Assembly (NCBI GenBank): GCA_903889605.1 | Contig: CAISYK010001233.1 | Location: forward strand, 1 to 5,599 | Source of the DNA: an uncultured Bacteroidota bacterium | GTDB lineage: Bacteria > Bacteroidota > Bacteroidia > 2-12-FULL-35-15 | DNA length: 5,599 nt | Direction: 5' to 3' | Shown here: positions 1-5,599 of the stretch, piece after piece | Numbering within the stretch: position 1 is the first letter of the stretch | How the letters are laid out: the number at the start of each line of letters is the position of its first letter | The notes under the pieces: generated by a model | Told to the model about the DNA's origin: nothing | Database searches by the model: none | Seen by the model: only the letters and a program-made list of their open reading frames with translations | Translations under genes and position numbers: made by a program

Positions 1-926
1 CTGAAACAGCCGAATATATTGGTGAATTTAGTGTTTTAGATATTGGTTTGCATCAAGATTATATTAATCATACTCAAACAAAAAATTATTTTATAACTAA
101 AAATGATGTCCGTGTTTTTTTGAAAACAAGAAGTAAAACTGCACATAAAGGTAATTTTGGACATGCATTATTAGTTGCCGGCACTTATGGTAAAATGGGA
201 GCCGCTGTGCTTGCCTCGAAAGCTTGTTTAAGAGCTGGAGTTGGCTTGTTAACAGTACACATTCCTAAATGCGGATATGAAATACTTCAGACTTCTCTGC
301 CTGAAGCTATGGCTGATGCAGATAGTGAAACTAATTATATAACTGATAATATTCGTGTTGAAAAATATAATGCGTTAGGTGTGGGGCCGGGGATTGGTAC
401 TGAAAAACAAACGCAGAATGCTGTTAAATTATTGATACAGAATGCTGCAGTGCCGATTGTATTTGACGCAGATGCGATTAATATTATTTCTGAAAACAAA
501 ACATGGCTTTCTTTTGTACCAGCCAATAGTGTTTTTACGCCTCATCCAAAAGAATTTGAACGTTTGGCTGGGAAATCAGAAAATAGTTCTGAACGGCTGA
601 AAATGCAGCGCAGTTTCTCTATAAAGTATGGTGTTTATGTTGTTTTGAAAGGCGCCCACACTTCTGTATCCTCTCCTAATGGTGATGTGTATTTTAATTC
701 AACCGGTAATCCCGGTATGGCAACTGGCGGGAGCGGGGATGTTCTAACGGGAATAATTACTTCTTTAACGGCACAGGGCTATACATCATTGCAGGCTTGT
801 ATATTGGGCGTTTATCTGCATGGTTTGGCTGGTGATTTTGCAGCGCATAAAAAATCAGAAGAAAGTATGATTGCTTCAGATATTATTGATAACCTTTCTG
901 AAGCGTTTAAATTTATAAAAGAATAA
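1..926 (+). CDS. nnr: Bifunctional NAD(P)H-hydrate epimerase / ADP-dependent NAD(P)H-hydrate dehydratase, 3' part (5' end outside window)
   Basis: This enzyme repairs damaged NADH and NADPH: the epimerase domain interconverts R- and S-hydrates, and the dehydratase domain restores the cofactor using ADP (family knowledge). The frame is open from base 3 with no stop. Its first residues, ETAEYIGEFSVLDIGLHQ, look like the C-terminal tail of the YjeF/NnrE epimerase domain, so the gene starts left of the window and the TTG at 48 is internal. The dehydratase domain (PF01256-like, about bases 100-920) appears complete: HKGNFGHALLVAGTYGKMGA near its start, GVGPGIG at 378-398, DADA at 465-476, TPHPKEF at 537-557 and the signature GNPGMATGGSGDVLTG at 705-752, whose Asp (738-740) is the expected catalytic residue. 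It ends with TAA. Housekeeping gene; the next gene is on the same strand 180 bases on. Identification of the dehydratase is firm; the fusion rests on the short epimerase tail. Confidence 0.93.
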   Translation, partial: ETAEYIGEFSVLDIGLHQDYINHTQTKNYFITKNDVRVFLKTRSKTAHKGNFGHALLVAGTYGKMGAAVLASKACLRAGVGLLTVHIPKCGYEILQTSLPEAMADADSETNYITDNIRVEKYNALGVGPGIGTEKQTQNAVKLLIQNAAVPIVFDADAINIISENKTWLSFVPANSVFTPHPKEFERLAGKSENSSERLKMQRSFSIKYGVYVVLKGAHTSVSSPNGDVYFNSTGNPGMATGGSGDVLTGIITSLTAQGYTSLQACILGVYLHGLAGDFAAHKKSEESMIASDIIDNLSEAFKFIKE

Positions 927-932
927 TTTCCG

Positions 933-963
933 CCCCTGACAGGGTTTCAAACCCTGATAGGGG
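933..963. repeat. Near-palindromic repeat, left copy of a doublet
   Basis: Left arm CCCCTGACAGGGTTT (933-947), single central C, right arm AAACCCTGATAGGGG (949-963); 13 of 15 arm positions are complementary. Each arm also contains a smaller inverted repeat (CCCT/AGGG). It starts 7 bases after the nnr stop codon, so it could fold in the 3' end of the transcript. No T-run follows, so it is not a classic intrinsic terminator. Confidence 0.85.
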
Positions 964-1050
964 TAAACATAATAATTATCTCACTCTCAAAAGTGAATAT
1001 AAATCTAAACCTAAGTGCAGAACCAAATGCAAACGCAAACCCTAAATATA

Positions 1051-1081
1051 ACCCTAACAGGGTTTGAAACCCTGTCAGGGT
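1051..1081. repeat. Near-palindromic repeat, right copy of a doublet
   Basis: Left arm ACCCTAACAGGGTTT (1051-1065), central G, right arm AAACCCTGTCAGGGT (1067-1081); 14 of 15 arm positions are complementary. Its reverse complement matches the left copy at 28 of 31 bases, against 25 of 31 in direct orientation, so the two copies are mirror-oriented. It ends 25 bases before the metallophosphoesterase start codon and so lies in that gene's leader or promoter region. Confidence 0.85.
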
Positions 1082-1106
1082 ATTTAAGTTTAATAATTTA
1101 CAAATT

Positions 1107-2162
1107 ATGCTGAAATTTTTATTGAAATTACTTTTTGTTTTATTTCCAATTGCAATTTCTGCACAGGAAATTCAGCCATATTCAGTTTATTTGATTGGAG
1201 ATGCTGGTGAAGATACTATTCCTGGAAAGGCACTACTGATGCTCAAAGAAGAATTGCTGTCGCATCCCAATAGTACTGTTGTTTTTTTGGGTGACAATAT
1301 TTACCCTAAAGGATTAAATTCAAAAGATAAAAAATCGGCCTTATGTCTGGAATCTCAGCTGCATATTTTAAATAACTATAAAGGAAGTGTGTATTTCATC
1401 CCCGGAAATCATGATTGGCAGCTGCAAGGTCCGAAAGGATTGAAAAGATTGAAAAAACAGCAGATTTTTGTCGATGCGTATTTAAAGGAGAAAACAACAG
1501 CCTCAAATAAAAACACAGCAGCTTTTTTGCCTGAAAATGGTTTGCCTGGGCCGGAAACAGTTATGCTTAATAATAAGCTTCGCCTTATTATAATTGATAC
1601 GCAATGGTTTTTACATTTATATAAAAAAAATAAAATTCAATCAAAAAAGCATACAGAAGAATTATTTTATACGCGTTTAGACAGCTTGTTAAATTTGGCT
1701 AAACAAAATAATGAGCAGGTGCTTATTACAGCGCATCATCCTATGTTTACTAATGGCCAGCATTCTTTAAGCAGACAGCCTCTTAGATTTTTGAATAATA
1801 AAACACCACTTCAACTTTTTGGATTAGTGGGAATGAATCGTTTATTATCACAGGATATATCCCAGCCTCGTTATAAAAAAATGCGGAAAAGGATGATGCA
1901 ATCATTCGATAAATATGATAATATAATTTATGCCGCAGGGCACGATCATAATCTGCAGTGTTTTAAACAAGGCGCTAATCGTTATATTGTAAGCGGGGCA
2001 GGAAGTAAATTAGCCCCTTTTAATAAAAAGAAAACTTTTGATTCCGTCTTTCAGGATGATACAAAAAGAGGTTTTATTAATGTCCAATATTCTGCTGACG
2101 GCACTCATACCTTTATTGTATACAGGGTAGGGGAAAAAGAAAAAATTGTTGAAGGGTTATAG
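1107..2162 (+). CDS. Exported metallophosphoesterase, purple-acid-phosphatase-like (calcineurin-like fold)
   Basis: A 351-residue protein predicted to hydrolyse phosphoesters with a two-metal centre; the substrate is unknown. Residues 1-19 form a signal peptide (two Lys, a hydrophobic stretch, then AISA before QE), so the enzyme should act in the periplasm or beyond. The five metal-binding blocks are in order: GDAG (31-34), GDNIY (62-66), GNHD (100-103), ITAHHP (207-212) and GHDH (278-281). IIIDTQW (161-167) is the usual core beta-strand. The GDxG/GDxxY spacing fits purple-acid-phosphatase relatives better than plain DxH phosphoesterases. ATG at 1107 is chosen because the signal peptide follows at once; no Shine-Dalgarno is seen, as is common in Bacteroidota, and the leader is AT-rich. 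As I recall, similar Bacteroidota domains can be fused to a BamA-type barrel; here the protein ends after the catalytic domain. It is convergent with the sensor gene and may have its own promoter, though no clear TAnnTTTG box was found. Confidence 0.9.
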   Translation: MLKFLLKLLFVLFPIAISAQEIQPYSVYLIGDAGEDTIPGKALLMLKEELLSHPNSTVVFLGDNIYPKGLNSKDKKSALCLESQLHILNNYKGSVYFIPGNHDWQLQGPKGLKRLKKQQIFVDAYLKEKTTASNKNTAAFLPENGLPGPETVMLNNKLRLIIIDTQWFLHLYKKNKIQSKKHTEELFYTRLDSLLNLAKQNNEQVLITAHHPMFTNGQHSLSRQPLRFLNNKTPLQLFGLVGMNRLLSQDISQPRYKKMRKRMMQSFDKYDNIIYAAGHDHNLQCFKQGANRYIVSGAGSKLAPFNKKKTFDSVFQDDTKRGFINVQYSADGTHTFIVYRVGEKEKIVEGL

Positions 2163-2248
2163 TAAATTCCTGATATTGATTAGTCTCTTGGTTTATTAGG
2201 TAGTACAGCGTTTCTAGTAGATGTTTCTCCGCATCATATGTGAATGAT
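2163..2248. other. Convergent intergenic gap, no recognisable terminator
   Basis: These 86 bases separate the stop codons of the metallophosphoesterase (plus) and the sensor phosphatase (minus). I see no strong GC hairpin with a T-run on either strand, only a 4-base GATG/CATC pairing near 2220-2236. There is no reading frame of note and no barrel-domain remnant following the metallophosphoesterase. Confidence 0.6.
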
Positions 2249-5200
2249 TTATACCCGTATCCCAATTATACAGACATCATCCACCTGCTCAATATTCCCT
2301 TTCCATTTAGCAAATTCATCTCCTAATTTTTGTTTTTGTTCCTGCATTGGCAGTTTAGACATCGATAATATAAACTCCTTTAATTGTTTAGACATAAATT
2401 TTTTGCCTTTAGGGCCGCCAAATTGGTCGGGAAAACCATCAGTTAATGTGTAAACAGCATCACCTTTGTGTATTTGAAATTCGGTTTGGGTAAACGGTAT
2501 TTGGTCGTTATCGCTTTTGCCAACGGGCATTTTATCTGGTTTCAGCTCAATTAGGTTGTTTTCTCGGACTACCCATACCGGATTATTAGCGGCAGAGTAA
2601 GTAAATTTTTGATGCGCAAAATCAAAGCAGATTAAACTTGCATCCATGCCGTCTTTACCCCCTTCAGCACTGCCGTCTTTTTTTAAACGTTCAATAATTG
2701 TTTTGCGTGATTGGCCTAATATTTCTGAAGGATTGCTGAAGCCATGTTCAACAGCATTTTCTAATGAAGAAATATTTAATATACTCATAATTGCACCCGG
2801 AACACCGTGCCCTGTGCTGTCTGCAGTTGCCAATACAAAGATGCCGCTGCTTAATTTACTTGCCCAATAAAAATCGCCGCTGACTACATCTTTTGGTTGA
2901 AAGAAAACAAAGTGTTCATTTAAATTTTCATTCAATAATTCTCTTGAGGCCAAAAAGCTGCGCTGTATTCGTTCTGCGTAATTTATACTATCAGTTATTT
3001 CTTTATGTTTTTCTTCTACAATTTTTTTCTGCTCCTCCACAACTTTTTTCTGCTCATAAATAGTTGAAGTGGCTTTCCTCACTTCTCCTGTAAGTTCAAT
3101 TGCTCTTTCTATTAACCGCCTTCCGTTCCACCATACTATACCTGCAACCGAGGCAATAGCTAAGATGCCGTACACAGTGTACATCCACCAGGTTCTGTAC
3201 CAAGGCGGCATAACTTTAAATGTATATGTTATCGGTTCACTCCAGATTCCAAAAGGGCTCTGTGCTTTTAATTTAAATGTATACGAGCCCTCATAAATAT
3301 TGCCGAATACTGCAGAGCTTTTATTTGTAATTGGGCTCCAATCATTATCGTATCCCTCTAATATGTATTGGTAACGAATAAGATATGGCTTGGCAGGTTC
3401 AATTGCAGCAAAGTCAAATGTTACATTATTGTGTCCATAAGGTAGTATAAGGTTTTCGGGTATAGGATAAAACTTTCTGATGCTGTCGAATTTTATATCG
3501 CCAAACTTATGCCGCATTGTTTCACGTTCCACATCGCTTAGCTCTCTTCCAATAGTTGTAACTTCTTCAGTAATATTAGGAGACATTGATGTACCTTCGT
3601 TTTGCAGCAACTTTAAACTTTGAGTTTTAAACTCGGCATTCTCTAAGTTATACCAGCAAATATTTTCTTTATTTATTTTTACTGCCTGAATAATAAGGTT
3701 AGGCGGATTATTGTTTTTATTTAATGCCGCATAATCAAAGCGCACCAATGCAGTTTTGTCTGCGCCTGTAGCTATCCATATTATACCCTTGCTGTCTGTG
3801 AACATTGCATTTTGCCCTGCATTAACATCTTTTACAGGAAAACCATTCGCAGAATTATATATTTCAAAAACAGGGGTATAGTTTTTCAACTCTTCGTTAG
3901 CAGCCTTTTCTAAATCCTCACCAAAGGGAAATATCTTGCCGTTCTTATCCATCCAGCCTGTGAGCACACCTAATCCAAAATTTGTTCCAATCACTAAGTA
4001 ATCCCCTTTTGTTTTTTTTACCTCACTTTGGAAGGGCTTGGGTTGGCATAATGCTGCTATCTGGGGAACTGTATTGTCCGGAAGTCCTTGCGAAGCGTTA
4101 ATATTCAAGAAGGATTTACCGTCATAACGGCTGACTCCTCCGCCATTAGTGCCGAACCATAAATTTCCGGATTTATCTTCCGTAATGCTCAAAACTACAT
4201 TATTGGCCAGCCCCTGCGCAGTTGTAAAATTCGTAAAGGATTTAACAAGTTTCCCATTTGTTTTTTTTATGTCCTGGTATGTACTTTCAGGAATAAATTC
4301 TCCTCTTTGCAAAGAGGCTTCAATTATATCAACCCTGTTCCCGTCATAACGGCTAACGCCTCCGCCATCAGTTCCGAACCAAATATTTCCTGTTTTATCT
4401 TCCGTGATTTCCCAAACCCTATTATATGCCAAGCCTTGTGCATTTGTATAATTAGTGAATGATTTAGCAAGTTTCCCGTGTGTTTTTTTTAGGTCTTGTT
4501 GTGTAAGTTGAGCTGTTTTATCTCCCCTCTCTATAGCTTCAACCCTGTTCCCATCATACCGGCTTACTCCTTTATCAGTTCCGAACCAAATATTGCCCAT
4601 TTTATCTTCCGTGATACTCCTTACAGTACAATCTGCAAGTCCTTGGGCGGTCTTGTAATTTGTCATGGATTTAACAAGTTTTCCATTTATTTTTTTAAGG
4701 TCATGCTGTGTTAATTTCGCGGTTTTATCTCCTCTTTCTATAGCCTCAACCCGATTGCCGTCATAACGGCTCACTCCTTCGCCATAAGTTCCGAACCACA
4801 GATTTCCTATTTTGTCTTCAGTGATGCTGAAAGCGGCATTATTTGCGTATATCTGTGCTATTGAATATGTCGTAAAGGATTTAACAATTTTCCCATTTAT
4901 TTTTTTTAGTTCTTTTTGTGTTAGTTGAGCAATTTTGTCTCCCATTTCTATTACATCAACACGGTTACCGTCATAACAGCATACTCCTTTACTCTGTGTT
5001 CCGAACCAAATATTTCCTATTTTATCTTCCGTGATACTTAATACTGTATTGTTTGAAATTCCCTGGTCTGTTGTGTAATTGGTAAAGGCTTTTCCGTCAT
5101 AGCGTGAAACTCCGCCCCCTTCTGTCCCGAACCAAATGTTGCCGGTTTTATCTTCTGTTATGCTACTAACTATATTATTTGAAAGGCCATTAGCTGTTGT

Positions 5201-5599
5201 AAAATTGGTAAATGATTCAGAGCCGGTTCTGAGCTTAGCCGAAGGATCATAACGGCTCACTCCTCCGCCATTTGTGCCGAACCAAATATTTCCGGCTTTA
5301 TCTTCAGTGATGCTCCTAACTATATTATTTGCAAGGCCTTCCGCCATTGTAAAATTTGTAAAGTTTTTTGAGCCTGCCCTGAGTAGAGTCGAAGGGGCAA
5401 ACCTGGCCACTCCTCCACCTTTCGTACCGAACCAAATATTTCCCTGCTTATCCTCAGTAATGCATAAAACCGAATTAATTGCCAATAGTCCTTGTCCTTG
5501 TGTAAAATTCGTAAAGGATTTAACGAGCTTTCCATTAATCTTTTTTATGTCTTGTTGATTTTGTTGAGCCATTTTATCTCCTCTTTCAATTGCGTCAAC
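2249..5599 (-). CDS. Transmembrane sensor phosphatase: Reg_prop beta-propeller, Y_Y_Y domain, TM helix, coiled coil, SpoIIE/PP2C phosphatase (5' end outside window)
   Basis: A probable one-protein signal transducer: a periplasmic sensor controlling a cytoplasmic Ser/Thr phosphatase that, by family analogy, would act on an anti-sigma-factor antagonist or similar partner; none is encoded here. Residues are counted from the ATG at 5572, which is internal: the frame runs on to 5599 reading VDAIERGDK, a linker repeated elsewhere in the protein. Eight Reg_prop blades with the motif ITEDKxGNIWFGT begin at residues 38, 88, 138, 180, 250, 320, 389 and 463, with a degenerate one at 590 (MFTDSKGIIWIAT). 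A Y_Y_Y domain spans about 716-796 (YQYILEGYDNDWS to PPWYRTWW), a membrane helix about 796-815, and a Glu/Lys-rich coiled coil about 818-865. The SpoIIE-type phosphatase spans about 890-1107 and keeps its metal-binding Asp residues: SGDFYW (D900), ADSTGHG (D918), TDG (D1045) and QVDD (D1098, D1099), so it should be active. No kinase, HAMP or DNA-binding domain is seen. Signal peptide, start and promoter are outside the window. Confidence 0.93.
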   Translation of the reverse strand, partial: VDAIERGDKMAQQNQQDIKKINGKLVKSFTNFTQGQGLLAINSVLCITEDKQGNIWFGTKGGGVARFAPSTLLRAGSKNFTNFTMAEGLANNIVRSITEDKAGNIWFGTNGGGVSRYDPSAKLRTGSESFTNFTTANGLSNNIVSSITEDKTGNIWFGTEGGGVSRYDGKAFTNYTTDQGISNNTVLSITEDKIGNIWFGTQSKGVCCYDGNRVDVIEMGDKIAQLTQKELKKINGKIVKSFTTYSIAQIYANNAAFSITEDKIGNLWFGTYGEGVSRYDGNRVEAIERGDKTAKLTQHDLKKINGKLVKSMTNYKTAQGLADCTVRSITEDKMGNIWFGTDKGVSRYDGNRVEAIERGDKTAQLTQQDLKKTHGKLAKSFTNYTNAQGLAYNRVWEITEDKTGNIWFGTDGGGVSRYDGNRVDIIEASLQRGEFIPESTYQDIKKTNGKLVKSFTNFTTAQGLANNVVLSITEDKSGNLWFGTNGGGVSRYDGKSFLNINASQGLPDNTVPQIAALCQPKPFQSEVKKTKGDYLVIGTNFGLGVLTGWMDKNGKIFPFGEDLEKAANEELKNYTPVFEIYNSANGFPVKDVNAGQNAMFTDSKGIIWIATGADKTALVRFDYAALNKNNNPPNLIIQAVKINKENICWYNLENAEFKTQSLKLLQNEGTSMSPNITEEVTTIGRELSDVERETMRHKFGDIKFDSIRKFYPIPENLILPYGHNNVTFDFAAIEPAKPYLIRYQYILEGYDNDWSPITNKSSAVFGNIYEGSYTFKLKAQSPFGIWSEPITYTFKVMPPWYRTWWMYTVYGILAIASVAGIVWWNGRRLIERAIELTGEVRKATSTIYEQKKVVEEQKKIVEEKHKEITDSINYAERIQRSFLASRELLNENLNEHFVFFQPKDVVSGDFYWASKLSSGIFVLATADSTGHGVPGAIMSILNISSLENAVEHGFSNPSEILGQSRKTIIERLKKDGSAEGGKDGMDASLICFDFAHQKFTYSAANNPVWVVRENNLIELKPDKMPVGKSDNDQIPFTQTEFQIHKGDAVYTLTDGFPDQFGGPKGKKFMSKQLKEFILSMSKLPMQEQKQKLGDEFAKWKGNIEQVDDVCIIGIRV
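4238..4966 (-). repeat. Charged linker segment inserted in four successive blade loops (type B)
   Basis: Segments of the form NRVEAIERGDKTAQLTQQ-DLKKINGKLVKS occupy 4877-4966, 4667-4756, 4460-4549 and 4238-4339 (30, 30, 30 and 34 residues); a fifth, partial copy runs off the window at 5516-5599. Each lies between the YDG that ends one blade and the SFTNY stretch that opens the next strand, exactly where type A inserts and the plain YDGKSF loops sit. They add 27-32 residues per blade. Most contain a run of 6-8 A on the coding strand at the KK codons. Their charged composition suggests a surface excursion from the propeller; function unknown. Confidence 0.7.
4302..4317. repeat. Perfect 16-base palindrome inside a type B linker
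   Basis: CCTCTTTG followed by CAAAGAGG. On the coding strand it falls in IIEASLQRGEF, where sister segments read AIERGDK; the four extra residues ASLQ account for most of the palindrome's left half. It could be a templated quasi-palindrome insertion or part of another dispersed palindromic element. Confidence 0.8.
5220..5245 (-). repeat. Dispersed-repeat-like insert in the blade 2-3 loop (type A, diverged copy)
   Basis: It matches the insert at 5370-5395 at 19 of 26 bases and encodes PSAKLRTGS at the equivalent loop position, directly after RYD. The CCTTCG start, the CTCAG centre and the GGCTC end are conserved. Relative to the plain 126-base blade each type A insert adds 24 bases and keeps the frame. 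Confidence 0.55.
5370..5397 (-). repeat. Dispersed-repeat-like insert in the blade 1-2 loop (type A)
   Basis: Minus strand CCTTCGACTCTACTCAGG followed by GCAGGCTC encodes PSTLLRAGS where plain blades read YDGKS-F. It is more GC-rich than the flanking blade DNA. The core resembles the CCTTCGACTnnGCTCAGG family of dispersed repeats that I recall from Bacteroidota genomes; that link is recollection, not a search result. Confidence 0.6.

Larger units (their letters stand above)
933..1081. repeat. REPIN-like doublet: two palindromes in inverted orientation around an 87-base core
   Basis: The better-conserved arms (TGACAGGGTTT) face outward at both ends and the degenerate arms face inward, as expected for one unit with terminal inverted repeats. 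The core (964-1050) is A- and C-rich on the plus strand, has no ORF, and holds a weak hairpin TCACT/AGTGA at 981-996. The octamer AATAATTT occurs on both flanks (922-929, overlapping the nnr stop, and 1092-1099), but it is AT-only and not adjacent to the ends, so it is poor evidence of a target duplication. No transposase is present. That the doublet moves as a unit is inference. Confidence 0.5.
4148..5461 (-). repeat. Coding tandem repeat: eight propeller blades with period 126, 150 or about 210 bases
   Basis: A landmark within the conserved motif (plus-strand CCGAACCA or CCGAACC-type) recurs at 4152, 4374, 4581, 4791, 5001, 5127, 5277 and 5427. The steps are 222, 207, 210, 210, 126, 150 and 150 bases, all multiples of three, matching 74, 69, 70, 70, 42, 50 and 50 residues. 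The 42-residue step is the plain blade; the others carry extra loop segments. The copies are similar enough in DNA to allow recombination or assembly collapse. They form a structural protein repeat, not a CRISPR array. Confidence 0.9.

Noticed and set aside
48..50. TTG as the start codon of the dehydratase gene
   Set aside because: The frame is open upstream to the window edge and encodes an epimerase-domain tail (EYIGEFSVLDIG), so this codon is internal.
933..963. Intrinsic terminator for nnr
   Set aside because: The hairpin could form but is followed by TAAACAT rather than a T-run, and a mirrored copy nearby is better explained as a repeat family. A role in 3' end stability remains possible.
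981..996. Small hairpin TCACT/AGTGA as a regulatory structure
   Set aside because: A five-base AT-containing stem is too weak to call on its own.
1029..1058. Telomere-like CCCTAA motifs
   Set aside because: Only two imperfectly spaced occurrences in A/C-rich DNA next to the palindrome; no tandem array.
4540..4552. Similarity of AACAGGGTTGAA in a linker (coding strand) to the intergenic palindrome arm
   Set aside because: Only about a dozen bases with a gap match, the sister linkers diverge at that site, and no inverted arm follows; likely chance.
4148..5461. CRISPR-like array of regular repeats
   Set aside because: The repeats are long, all in one reading frame, and encode propeller blades; there are no short identical repeats with unique spacers.
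5274..5558. Plus-strand reading frame opposite the propeller
   Set aside because: It is antisense to conserved blade codons, and its sequence is what the repeated motif gives when read backwards; no domain or start signal supports it. The other plus-strand frames within 2244-4714 fail for the same reason.
5570..5572. ATG as the start codon of the sensor phosphatase
   Set aside because: Bases 5573-5599 continue the same frame as VDAIERGDK, matching internal linkers of the protein, and no signal peptide follows the ATG.

Overview
The window looks like a Bacteroidota (Bacteroidetes) chromosome segment. It is AT-rich, uses the standard code, has no visible Shine-Dalgarno sequence before the only start codon it contains, and carries a propeller/Y_Y_Y sensor protein of a kind typical of that phylum. 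Genus cannot be told from the sequence.

Layout: (1) 1-926, plus strand: the 3' part of a bifunctional NAD(P)H-hydrate repair gene (nnr). The end of the epimerase domain and a complete ADP-type dehydratase domain are visible, and the 5' end lies left of the window. (2) 927-1106: a 180-base intergenic region with two 31-base near-palindromes in mirror orientation, 87 bases apart, resembling a REP doublet (REPIN-like). (3) 1107-2162, plus strand: an exported metallophosphoesterase of the purple-acid-phosphatase-like type, 351 residues. (4) 2163-2248: a short convergent gap with no clear terminator. (5) 5599-2249, minus strand: the 3' part of a very large membrane sensor phosphatase, with periplasmic Reg_prop beta-propeller blades, a Y_Y_Y domain, one membrane helix, a coiled coil and a cytoplasmic SpoIIE/PP2C-type phosphatase. 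Its 5' end lies right of the window; the reading frame is open to the last base and is still in blade-linker sequence there.

The three genes do not form an obvious pathway: metabolite repair, exported phosphoester hydrolysis and transmembrane signalling sit side by side. The most interesting structure is inside the sensor gene. Its blades have a basal period of 42 residues (126 bases), but most are longer because extra in-frame segments sit at the same loop, just after the R-Y-D(-G) that ends each blade motif. Two loops carry a GC-richer, about 26-base sequence; at least five carry a 28-34-residue charged segment; one of these also contains a perfect 16-base palindrome. With the intergenic doublet, the window shows several unrelated repeat types, three of them inside one coding sequence. 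I infer that this loop tolerates, and may be shaped by, in-frame insertion of dispersed repeats.
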